Shown: in pieces, positions 5,606 through 11,579 of the stretch
How the letters are laid out: the number at the start of each line of letters is the position of its first letter
Numbering within the stretch: the stretch's first letter is position 1
Origin: Halobacteriales archaeon SW_9_67_25
Lineage (GTDB): Archaea; Halobacteriota; Halobacteria; Halobacteriales; Haloarculaceae
Direction of reading: 5' to 3'
NCBI GenBank assembly: GCA_003022745.1
Contig: PXSU01000053.1
Coordinates: 1-13,876 of the forward strand
Length of the DNA stretch: 13,876 bases
Position numbers and translations under genes: made by a program
The notes under the pieces: generated by a model
Told to the model about the DNA's origin: nothing
What the model saw: only the letters and a program-made list of their open reading frames with translations
The model's database searches: none

Positions 5606-6466
5606 ATGATCGACGAGACAGCCGGGGAGATAGCGGATATGCAGACACACAGCTCCTCGGTCGTCGCGGTCAAGGCCGCGCGTGCGCTCCGGGAACTGAC
5701 CGAGCGGGAGTTCCCGACAGTCGAGGAGTACCTCCAGTCGCTGGACCGCAACAGCAGCATCCTCCGGCGGGCGAACCCCTCCCACGCGTCGTTGCACAAC
5801 ACCCAGAGCCAGATCGTCGGGACCGTCACCGACGCCGATCCGGACACGGTCACCGAGGCACAGGAACTGACTCTCGACGCCATCGAGGACGTCACCGAGC
5901 GCGTCGAGCGGGGCAAGCAGCAGGCCGCAACGCGGGCCGGTGAACTGCTGGCCGGTGATGAGACGCTGCTCACCCACGACTATTCGACGACGGTGCTCTC
6001 GGCCATCGAGGCGGCCGTCGACGCCGGGGCGACGTTCACTGTCTATGTCACCGAGGCGCGGCCGCGCTACCTCGGGCGCAAGATGGCACGCCAGCTCGCG
6101 GAGATCGAGGCAGTCGAGACGCACCTGGTGGTCGACTCGGCGAGTGGCCACTACCTCCCCGAGTGTGACCGCGTCGTCTTCGGGATGAGCTGTATCGTCG
6201 ACGACCGCCTGTACAACCGGGTCGGCACCTATCCGATCGCCGCGACGGCGGCGGACGTCGGCGTGCCCGTCACAGTCGTGGGGTCGGCGGCCAAACTCGT
6301 CGACAGCGGCCTGCTCTTCGAGAACGAACAGCGCCCGGCCAGCGAGGTGATGCTCGAACCGGCCCAGGGGTTCGAGATCGACAACCCGGCCTACGACGCC
6401 ACGCCGACGCGCCTGCTGGACTCGGTCGTGACAGGCGAGGGTATCCACGACCCCGGTAGCGGGTGA
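5606..6466 (+). CDS. eIF2B/ribose-1,5-bisphosphate isomerase-like protein, probably non-catalytic
   Basis: The product is 286 residues. The N-terminal helical region (1-115) and the C-terminal Rossmann-like half (120-235) match the eIF2B alpha/beta/delta - MtnA - R15P isomerase superfamily. The signature LLTHDYSTTVLSAIEAA (121-137) and the FGMSCIVDD...NRVGTYPIA block (192-212) correspond to the active-site segments. In true R15P isomerases and MtnA these contain a catalytic Cys (TxCN-type) and Asp (GADA/S-type). Here they read HDYST and GMSCI, so both residues appear replaced, more like eukaryotic eIF2B regulatory subunits. A regulatory or nucleotide-binding role is inferred. ATG 5606 follows GGGGAG (5598-5603). 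The frame extends upstream, but that extension overlaps the divergent pilin gene and is not acidic. It leads a plus-strand run of conserved genes, 64 bp before the DUF373 gene. Confidence 0.85.
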   Translation: MIDETAGEIADMQTHSSSVVAVKAARALRELTEREFPTVEEYLQSLDRNSSILRRANPSHASLHNTQSQIVGTVTDADPDTVTEAQELTLDAIEDVTERVERGKQQAATRAGELLAGDETLLTHDYSTTVLSAIEAAVDAGATFTVYVTEARPRYLGRKMARQLAEIEAVETHLVVDSASGHYLPECDRVVFGMSCIVDDRLYNRVGTYPIAATAADVGVPVTVVGSAAKLVDSGLLFENEQRPASEVMLEPAQGFEIDNPAYDATPTRLLDSVVTGEGIHDPGSG

Positions 6467-6500
6467 CAGGGGGGCACTCGGGACCACTACCGAGGGAGGA

Positions 6501-6507
6501 TTTTTAT
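6501..6507 (+). promoter_or_regulatory. TATA-like box for the DUF373 gene
   Basis: TTTTTAT centred about 27 bases before GTG 6531. The spacing supports both the GTG start and a leaderless transcript separate from the eIF2B-like gene. Confidence 0.65.
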
Positions 6508-6530
6508 GTTCTAGCCGTTAGGATTCGGCC

Positions 6531-7658
6531 GTGAGCACGCTGGTCGTCTGCCTCCACCGCGGCGATGCCCTCGACGTCGACCCCCCGGTCGTGGGCCGCG
6601 AGTCCGTCGAGTCGCTCGTCACGACGCTGGGGGTCAACGACCCCGAGGACAGCCGGGTCAACTGCCTCCTCGAGGGGCTGCGGGTGGCCAGGGACATCGA
6701 TGACTCGGTGGTCGCGGTCGTCTCCGTCGCGAGCGAATCGGTGGCAGGGGACCGCGAGGTGGCCCGCCAGGTCGAGGCGCTGATCGAGACCCACGACCCC
6801 GGGTCCGCCGTGGTGGTCGTCGACAGCGCGGAGGACGAGCGCCTGGTGCCCATCATCGAGAGCCGGGTGACCGTCGACGCCGTCGACCGCGTGGTGGTCC
6901 GGCAGGCCCGCGACATCGAGTCTACCTACTACCTCCTGAAGCAGTTCCTCGCCGACGAGCAACTCCGCAAGTCGGTCCTCATCCCGCTGGGAGCGGCACT
7001 CCTCGCGTTCCCCGTGTTGCTGTTCGTCGCAGACAGCCCGACCGTCGCGGTCGGCGCCATCGCCGCCGCGGTCGGGCTCTTCTTGCTCTACAAGGGGCTG
7101 GGTGTCGGCGACTACGTCGCCCGCATCCCCGCGGGGACCCGCGAGGCGCTGTACTCCGGCCAGGTGTCGCTCGTGACCTACGTCGTGGGGGTCGGCCTGG
7201 CGCTGGTCGGGCTGTTCGCGGGCGCGCTCGGCGTCTCCGGGATGGACGCGGAGGGGCTCGGCGAGTTCATCCTCGCGATGCGCTTTGCCTACCACAGCGT
7301 CCCCTGGCTGACCGCTGCGGCGCTGGCAGCGAGTACCGGCCGGCTCATCGACGAACTCATCCGCGACGACGACCTCGGGAGCGCGTACGTCAACCTCCCG
7401 TTCGTGGCCATCGCCGTCGGCCTCGCAGTCCGGGGGTTCGCCGTCTACTTCCTCGAACGGTCGGGCGTCTTCGAGACGGTGTCGGTCCCGCCGACCGACT
7501 TCGGTCCGGTCGCAGTCGACGGGTTCACCGTCGCGTCCGGATCGCACCTGGCGCTGTTCATCCTCGCCTCGATCCTCATCAGCCTGCTCGGGGTTCGCGT
7601 GGCGGCCTACGTCAGCGGCTCCGACGTCGAGGTGGGTGTCGAACAACGCCGGTCCTGA
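6531..7658 (+). CDS. DUF373 family membrane protein
   Basis: The product is 375 residues from GTG 6531. The N-terminal soluble domain (1-145) has a Rossmann-like first strand (STLVVCLHR), then PPVVGRES (18-25) and the DPEDSRVNCLLEGLRVARDI block (37-56), which identify the archaeal DUF373 family. The C-terminal part has about six membrane segments near 146-167, 171-190, 208-236, 251-272, 288-308 and 338-361. The function of DUF373 is unknown. Most members, as I recall, start with an acidic CVDRDDD-type motif; here it is CLHRGDALD, so that aspartate-rich site is lost. A TATA box at 6501-6507 fits a leaderless mRNA. The long open frame on the opposite strand (6504-7646) is a GC-rich shadow. Confidence 0.85.
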   Translation: MSTLVVCLHRGDALDVDPPVVGRESVESLVTTLGVNDPEDSRVNCLLEGLRVARDIDDSVVAVVSVASESVAGDREVARQVEALIETHDPGSAVVVVDSAEDERLVPIIESRVTVDAVDRVVVRQARDIESTYYLLKQFLADEQLRKSVLIPLGAALLAFPVLLFVADSPTVAVGAIAAAVGLFLLYKGLGVGDYVARIPAGTREALYSGQVSLVTYVVGVGLALVGLFAGALGVSGMDAEGLGEFILAMRFAYHSVPWLTAAALAASTGRLIDELIRDDDLGSAYVNLPFVAIAVGLAVRGFAVYFLERSGVFETVSVPPTDFGPVAVDGFTVASGSHLALFILASILISLLGVRVAAYVSGSDVEVGVEQRRS

Positions 7659-7696
7659 TCCGCCCGCTCAAATACCTCCGGAACACACGTCAGCGT

Positions 7697-8110
7697 ATGC
7701 AGGAGGTCCTCCGCGCGACCGGACACGAACACGTCTCGGCCGAACACGCGAGCACGTTCGAGGTGACCAGCGACGGCTATCTGACGCCTGCCGGCGACTG
7801 CATCCTGGGTATCGAGGCCGACCGGACACCAGCGGACTTCGACGGGGAGTTCGTCGAGGCATGCCAGTCGGCCGACACTCGCGTGGTGGCGACGCTGGAA
7901 GCTGCCGGTCACAGGGACCGCGTCGTGGGACGGGGAGACCCCGGGCTGTCGCTTTCGAGCGACCGGAGCCTCGTCTGTCGCACGAGCGACTACATCGACG
8001 ACCGGACAGCGATGGTCAAGGCCGACGCCGCGGCTGCCGACCTCGACCGGGAACTGGTCGCTGCGCTGGCCGGCGGCGCGGACCTGACGCTGACACTGGC
8101 CGTGGAGTGA
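7697..8110 (+). CDS. DUF371 family protein
   Basis: The product is 137 residues. The opening MQEVLRATGHEHVSAEHAST, then FEVTSDGYLTPAGDCILGI and EADRTPADFD are strongly characteristic of DUF371, a small archaeal family of unknown function. Later conserved-looking segments are VVGRGDPGLSL and DYIDDRTAMVKADAAAADLD, a pattern of small beta-rich domains with a helical C-terminus. No signal peptide, membrane segment or clear catalytic motif is visible, though D33-C34 in the GDCI motif is well conserved in the family. ATG 7697 is chosen; a weak AAATACC TATA-like word at 7670-7676 lies about 25 bases upstream. The gene follows DUF373 by 38 bp on the same strand, so the two may also be co-transcribed. 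Confidence 0.87.
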   Translation: MQEVLRATGHEHVSAEHASTFEVTSDGYLTPAGDCILGIEADRTPADFDGEFVEACQSADTRVVATLEAAGHRDRVVGRGDPGLSLSSDRSLVCRTSDYIDDRTAMVKADAAAADLDRELVAALAGGADLTLTLAVE

Positions 8111-8187
8111 CGGCATCCGGCGGCGGGGCCGGGGGTCCCGCTGGCCGCGTCTGTACCTTTTTGTCTCTCAGTCACCTACAGGTGTCC

Positions 8188-8385
8188 ATGACGGTCCTCT
8201 CCTTCGACGAGCACGGCGTCGATGTCGTCTACAATGAGACGGAGTTCCGCCTGGAGAAGTCGCTCATCGAGGACGCCATCGGCAAGTCCTACCCCGACGT
8301 CACCGACCACGAGGTACTGAAGATGATCGAGGCGGACCCGGCCCTGTCCGGCGAACCGCGCCGCGTCTCCGACATCCTCGATTGA
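8188..8385 (+). CDS. Small haloarchaeal protein (DUF5800-like)
   Basis: The product is 65 residues: MTVLSFDEHGVDVVYNETEF, then RLEKSLIEDAIGKSYPDVTD and EADPALSGEPRRVSDILD. I recall this as the haloarchaeal DUF5800 family, of unknown function; the assignment is from memory. It is acidic and soluble, with no cysteines. The same frame is open upstream to 7636, but there it overlaps the DUF371 gene as a shadow, so ATG 8188 is chosen. An AT-rich word, TACCTTTTTG (8154-8163), lies about 30 bases upstream. Its TGA stop overlaps the ATG of the following DUF5658-like gene (TGATG), so the two are probably translated from one mRNA. Confidence 0.75.
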   Translation: MTVLSFDEHGVDVVYNETEFRLEKSLIEDAIGKSYPDVTDHEVLKMIEADPALSGEPRRVSDILD

Positions 8386-8750
8386 TGGGCAGTCGACGTT
8401 CCGACGAGATCGACTCCGGATTGGGGCAACTATTCACCCGCCACCGGGAGCGCCGGATGACCCGCGTCCACGCTACTCTCTGGGCGATTATCCTCGCCAC
8501 CACCGTCGCGGACATCCTCCTGACGCTGGTGGGAACTGCCGCCGGCCTCTAGGAGGGCAACGCAGTAGTCCGCGCCGCGATGGCTGCGTTCGGTCCGGCC
8601 GGGTTGTGGCTGGTGAAGTTCGCGGCGATGTGCTGGCTGGTCGCCGGGTGGGCACTGCTATCGGATCGCAACGCTGCGGTCTTTCTCGGTCTCTTCGCTG
8701 CGGTGACGTTGACGGTGACGGTTCACAACGCCGTTCTCGTCCTCGGGTGA
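8385..8750 (+). pseudogene. DUF5658-like small membrane protein interrupted by an in-frame TAG
   Basis: From ATG 8385 the frame encodes 55 residues, MGSRRSDEIDSGLGQLFTRH then TLWAIILATTVADILLTLVG, to a TAG at 8550-8552. The same frame then continues without interruption for 65 codons: EGNAVVRAAMAAFGPAGLWL, VKFAAMCWLVAGWALLSDRN, up to NAVLVLG and a TGA at 8748-8750. Together they form one coherent membrane protein of about 121 residues with four hydrophobic segments and the D-x-x-LT...GN-x-x-x-RA layout I associate with DUF5658. The TAG most likely replaced a GAG (Glu) codon. TAG ends the HD and rtcB genes here, so it is an ordinary stop in this organism. The start overlaps the previous stop. 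It may be a pseudogene or a sequencing error. Confidence 0.7.
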
Positions 8751-8818
8751 CTCGCACCGACCGCCGCCAGGGATGCAGGCCGACGCACTCGGACCGGTCG
8801 CCGAACGGGGGTGCGAGG

Positions 8819-9760
8819 CTATCCGTCGGTTTCGGCGGGACCCTCGCCGCGGACGACGTCGACGAACTGGTCGGGGTGTTCGACGTGGGGCAACAGCAGG
8901 GAGTCGTCGAAGACGACCAGCCGCGCGTCGGCGCGCCGGGCGAGCGTCCGCCCCTCCGAGAGCGGGGTGATGTCGGCCTCCCGGCCCCAGACGAGCGTCG
9001 TCGGGACTGCGAGGTCCGCGAGGACGTCGTCGAGGTCCTCCTCGGGGTCGAGAAAGCCGCTGACGAACGACGCGGGCGCGAACCGGGCACCCGACTGGTG
9101 TGCGGTCGTCCACTCGTAGCCGACCACCTCGTCGGTGAGGTTGGCCGTGTCGTAGTAGCCGTGGTCGGCGTGGAAGTAGCGGATCGCGCGCTTGCTGGCC
9201 GTGAGATTGAACAGCCCCTGGCCCAGCACGGGTGTCCGGAGCACGGACCGCAGCCAGGTCCGCCGGCCGCCCATCGAGGTGTCGGTCGGACAGACCAGCA
9301 CCAGTCTCTCCACGTCGGCTTCTCGGGCGCCCATCGCGGCGTAGGCACCCGACAGCGACGAGGCCACGACCACCGGCTGCTCGCCGGTCAGATCCTCGAT
9401 GGCGTCACCGGCGAAGGTGGCGTACAGCGACGCCGAGTACAGCAGAGGCGGGCGGTCGGAGTGCCCGAACCCGGGGAGGTCCGGCGCGACGACGTGGTAG
9501 TCCTCGCTCAGGGCTCCGAACACGCGGGCGAACTCGTGGGCCGACGCCGCGGCGTTGATCCCGTGCAACAGCAGGAGGTCCGGGTCGCCGGGGTCGCCGG
9601 CCTCCGTGTAGGCGATGTCGAACCCGCGCCACCGGTAGGTGTCGTGGTCGCCCTCGAGGAACGGCTCGAACTCCCCCGCTCGGGCGGTCAGCAGCCGGTT
9701 GGCCACGGCCGTGAACCCGACCGTGCCGGCCGCAACGCCCAGGACGTTCCGGAGTTTCAT
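8819..9760 (-). CDS. Alpha/beta-hydrolase fold protein
   Basis: The product is 313 residues. A hydrophobic N-terminus (1-22, [20 protein letters not shown]) could be a membrane anchor. The fold is evident from LLLLHGINA (oxyanion loop, H66-G67), [15 protein letters not shown] and the nucleophile elbow [11 protein letters not shown] with probable catalytic S135. The acidic residue is probably D263 in [10 protein letters not shown]. The histidine is either H292 or H295 in [12 protein letters not shown]; strict alignment to the usual GHxxxxExP block would place it at L289, so its identity is uncertain. The elbow has Ala and Ser where most family members have Gly. The reaction and substrate are unknown: esterase, lipase or dehalogenase-like are all possible. 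It lies 37 bp after meaB on the same strand, with its own TATA-like TTTTTGTT at 9783-9790. Confidence 0.85.
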   Translation of the reverse strand: MKLRNVLGVAAGTVGFTAVANRLLTARAGEFEPFLEGDHDTYRWRGFDIAYTEAGDPGDPDLLLLHGINAAASAHEFARVFGALSEDYHVVAPDLPGFGHSDRPPLLYSASLYATFAGDAIEDLTGEQPVVVASSLSGAYAAMGAREADVERLVLVCPTDTSMGGRRTWLRSVLRTPVLGQGLFNLTASKRAIRYFHADHGYYDTANLTDEVVGYEWTTAHQSGARFAPASFVSGFLDPEEDLDDVLADLAVPTTLVWGREADITPLSEGRTLARRADARLVVFDDSLLLPHVEHPDQFVDVVRGEGPAETDG

Positions 9761-9782
9761 GTATCAGGGCACGGCCGGCACG

Positions 9783-9790
9783 AACAAAAA
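9783..9790 (-). promoter_or_regulatory. TATA-like box for the hydrolase gene
   Basis: CTTTTTGTTCG on the minus strand, centred about 27 bases before ATG 9760, within the 37-bp gap after meaB. It suggests that the hydrolase has its own leaderless transcript even if it is also read through from meaB. Confidence 0.55.
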
Positions 9791-9797
9791 GGACCCG

Positions 9798-10838
9798 TCA
9801 CTCCTCGCGCGTCCGACGGACACACTCCGCCAGGGGGCCGAGCAGTTCGTCCGAGACGGCGTAGGGGTCCGTCTCGCGCTCGCGGACCCGCTCGACGTAC
9901 CGGTCGAGGCCGCCCCGGTGGTCGATCTCTTCCTCGAGCAGTTCGCTCATGTCCTCGCGCAACAGCGTGCGTATCTCCTCGCGGTGGCGGGTCCGCTCGC
10001 GTTCGGCCAGCCGGCCGGCCGAGACGATGTACTCGCGGTGGTCTGCGAGCGCCTCGAGGAACTCGTCGACGCCCTCGTCCCTGTTGGCGACTGTCTCGAC
10101 GATCGGGGGAAGCCAGCCGTCCGCATCCTCCCCGGGCTTGTCGAGGTCCTCCATCCCCGCGCCGGGGCCGTGGTGGCCGGCGTCGACCGACACGTCCCCC
10201 TGGCGGTACTGGATCATCTCGCGCAGTTCCTGGACGGTGCGGTCCGCGCCCGTGAGGTCGGCCTTGTTGACGGCGAAGACGTCGGCGATCTCGAGGATGC
10301 CGGCCTTGAGCATCTGGACGTCGTCGCCGGAACCGGGCGGGACGAGCACCGCGACCGTGTCCGCCATCTTCACGATGTCGATCTCGTTCTGGCCGGCGCC
10401 CACCGTCTCGATGATGACCTTGTCCTTGCCGAAGGCGTCGAGTGCCTTCACCGCGTCAGTGGTGGCCGTCGAGAGCCCGCCCAGCGACCCGCGGGCGGAC
10501 ATCGAGCGGAAGAAAACGTCCATGTCGCCGACGTTCGACCCCATGCGGATGCGGTCGCCGAGCACGGCCCCGCCGGTAAAGGGCGAGGAGGGGTCGATGG
10601 CGATGACGCCGACCGTCAGCCCGCGCTCGCGGTAGGTTGCGGCCATCTTGTCGACCAGCGTGGACTTGCCGGCGCCGGGGCTCCCCGTGATGCCGATCAC
10701 GTCCGCGGTGCCGGTGTGTTCGTGCAGCCGGGAGACGATCTCCCGGTAGCCTGGCTGGCGGTTCTCGATCTTGGTGATGACGCGGGCCAGCGCACGGTGT
10801 TTGCCGGTCAGGAGTTCCTCGACGAGGTCGTCGGTCAT
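9798..10838 (-). CDS. meaB: MeaB/ArgK-type GTPase, chaperone of methylmalonyl-CoA mutase
   Basis: The product is 346 residues. It is a G3E-type P-loop GTPase that loads and protects adenosylcobalamin in methylmalonyl-CoA mutase. Walker A is GITGSPGAGKST (49-60), the metal/switch region includes IDPSSPFTGGAVLGDR (81-96), the G3 segment is ETVGAGQNE (144-152) and the base-specificity motif is NKAD (191-194). The long helical C-terminal arm (about 270-346) is typical of the dimerising region of the family. Its ATG overlaps the TGA of the cobalamin-binding subunit gene (10835-10838, ATGA), so the two are translationally coupled. This pairing confirms the B12 mutase role over arginine kinase, the older ArgK name. 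The protein appears cytoplasmic. Confidence 0.95.
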   Translation of the reverse strand: MTDDLVEELLTGKHRALARVITKIENRQPGYREIVSRLHEHTGTADVIGITGSPGAGKSTLVDKMAATYRERGLTVGVIAIDPSSPFTGGAVLGDRIRMGSNVGDMDVFFRSMSARGSLGGLSTATTDAVKALDAFGKDKVIIETVGAGQNEIDIVKMADTVAVLVPPGSGDDVQMLKAGILEIADVFAVNKADLTGADRTVQELREMIQYRQGDVSVDAGHHGPGAGMEDLDKPGEDADGWLPPIVETVANRDEGVDEFLEALADHREYIVSAGRLAERERTRHREEIRTLLREDMSELLEEEIDHRGGLDRYVERVRERETDPYAVSDELLGPLAECVRRTREE

Positions 10839-11254
10839 CGCCGGTCGGGGACGTTCTCGCGGACGAAGTCGATCATCTCCTGCATCGGCGCGCCCGGTCC
10901 GAACACCTCGGCGACGCCCAGTTCCTTGAGTTGCTCCTCGTCCTCGTCAGGAATGATACCCCCGACCAGGACGAGCGTGTCCCCGGAGGCGTCGTACTCC
11001 TCCAGCCCGTCGATGATCTTGGGCACGAGCGTGTCGTGTGCCCCCGAGAGGATCGAGATGCCCAGCACGTCGACGTCCTCCTGGACGGTCGCCTGGACGA
11101 TTTCCTCGGGTGCCCGGTGGAGGCCCGAATAGATCACCTCGAATCCGGCGTCACGGAAGGCCCGCGAGATGACGTGTGCGCCCCGGTCGTGGCCGTCGAG
11201 TCCGACCTTGGCGACGAGACACCGTACGGTTCGTTGCTCCTGGTCGGCGCCCAT
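10835..11254 (-). CDS. Methylmalonyl-CoA mutase, cobalamin-binding (small) subunit
   Basis: The product is 139 residues, a stand-alone B12-binding domain. The motif VGLDGHDRGAH (17-27) contains D20-x-H22-x-x-G25; H22 is the lower axial ligand of cobalt. Further conserved blocks are GISILSGAH (65-73) and LVGGIIP (96-102), which line the nucleotide tail of cobalamin. In haloarchaea the mutase is split, and this subunit pairs with a separately encoded catalytic subunit to interconvert methylmalonyl-CoA and succinyl-CoA, as needed for propionyl-CoA use. The catalytic subunit gene is not in this window. Glutamate mutase S subunit is an alternative, but adjacency to meaB favours methylmalonyl-CoA mutase. 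ATG 11254 is chosen over an upstream ATG at 11311, whose 19-residue extension is basic. Confidence 0.93.
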   Translation of the reverse strand: MGADQEQRTVRCLVAKVGLDGHDRGAHVISRAFRDAGFEVIYSGLHRAPEEIVQATVQEDVDVLGISILSGAHDTLVPKIIDGLEEYDASGDTLVLVGGIIPDEDEEQLKELGVAEVFGPGAPMQEMIDFVRENVPDRR

Positions 11255-11443
11255 ACACGCTAGGTTTCCCGGTTTCCGCTTGATTGTTACGGTGTGACTG
11301 CCCAACCGCACCTGATTCCGGACAATCGTGGTTGCATTCGGGCGTCAGTGAACCGCCGGCTGGGGCCCCGGGGCACTCGGCTGCTCCGTCTGTAGAACGC
11401 GTCGCTCCGGTGTATGTTTATTATCGACCACAATCGGTGCGAG

Positions 11444-11507
11444 AGAGACAGAGATGCGGCCCCGGTTTGACGAACTCCGCGTCCGGGACCTCGCGATGTC
11501 TGTCTCT
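11444..11507 (+). ncRNA. Putative structured transcript or leader upstream of the surface-protein gene
   Basis: AGAGACAGA (11444-11452) pairs perfectly with TCTGTCTCT (11499-11507). Inside, AT/AT, GCGG/TCGC (one G-T) and CCCGG/CCGGG (11461-11465 with 11483-11487) continue the stem, giving about 20 base pairs with small internal loops around a 17-base loop. A TTTATTATC box (11417-11425) lies about 25 bases upstream of the stem, as expected for a transcript starting at the hairpin. The same stretch also encodes a 34-codon ORF (11454-11558, MRPRFDELRVRDL...). It could be a small RNA, a 5' leader or a mini-gene. Confidence 0.35.
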
Positions 11508-11558
11508 TCGGATTCCCTTGCTCACCTCGCTCGGTCGACAGCGGAAAATTGTAAGTAG
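11454..11558 (+). CDS. Possible 34-residue small protein
   Basis: ATG 11454 opens MRPRFDELRVRDLAMSVSSD and ends LARSTAENCK at TAG 11556-11558. Its TATA-like box is centred about 33 bases upstream. The start lies inside the left arm of the hairpin and the stop is 21 bp before the surface-protein gene. No family is recognised, and a chance ORF is just as likely. Confidence 0.2.
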   Translation: MRPRFDELRVRDLAMSVSSDSLAHLARSTAENCK

Positions 11559-11579
11559 GGGAAGAGCAATGACTCACGT

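Larger units (their letters stand above)
11255..11579. other. 325-bp divergent intergenic region
   Basis: Separates the mutase subunit gene (-) from the surface-protein gene (+). It holds a weak TATA-like word for the mutase gene (AACAATCA near 11282-11289), a clear TTTATTATC (11417-11425, +), a 65-bp imperfect hairpin (11443-11508) with a 34-codon ORF, and a weak AT-rich word (AATTGTAAG, 11548-11556) just before the surface-protein start. Longer open frames on both strands here are basic and low-quality, so they are not called. Confidence 0.55.

Noticed and set aside
5500..6487. Minus-strand extension upstream of the pilin C-terminal frame
   Set aside because: It overlaps the eIF2B-like gene and its product is arginine-rich; only 5084 to about 5270 of this frame belongs to a gene, as the frameshifted end of the pilin.
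6504..7646. Long open frame (380 codons) on the minus strand opposite the DUF373 gene
   Set aside because: It exactly mirrors a clear family member with membrane segments; the product is a His/Asp/Arg-rich shadow, as often seen opposite GC-rich haloarchaeal genes.
8550..8552. Pyrrolysine insertion at the in-frame TAG
   Set aside because: Haloarchaea are not known for pyrrolysine, the protein is not a methylamine methyltransferase, and TAG is the normal stop of the HD, rtcB and pilin-like genes here.
8606..10255. 549-codon plus-strand frame opposite the hydrolase and meaB genes
   Set aside because: It spans two well-supported minus-strand genes and gives a low-complexity Arg/Gly/Pro-rich product.
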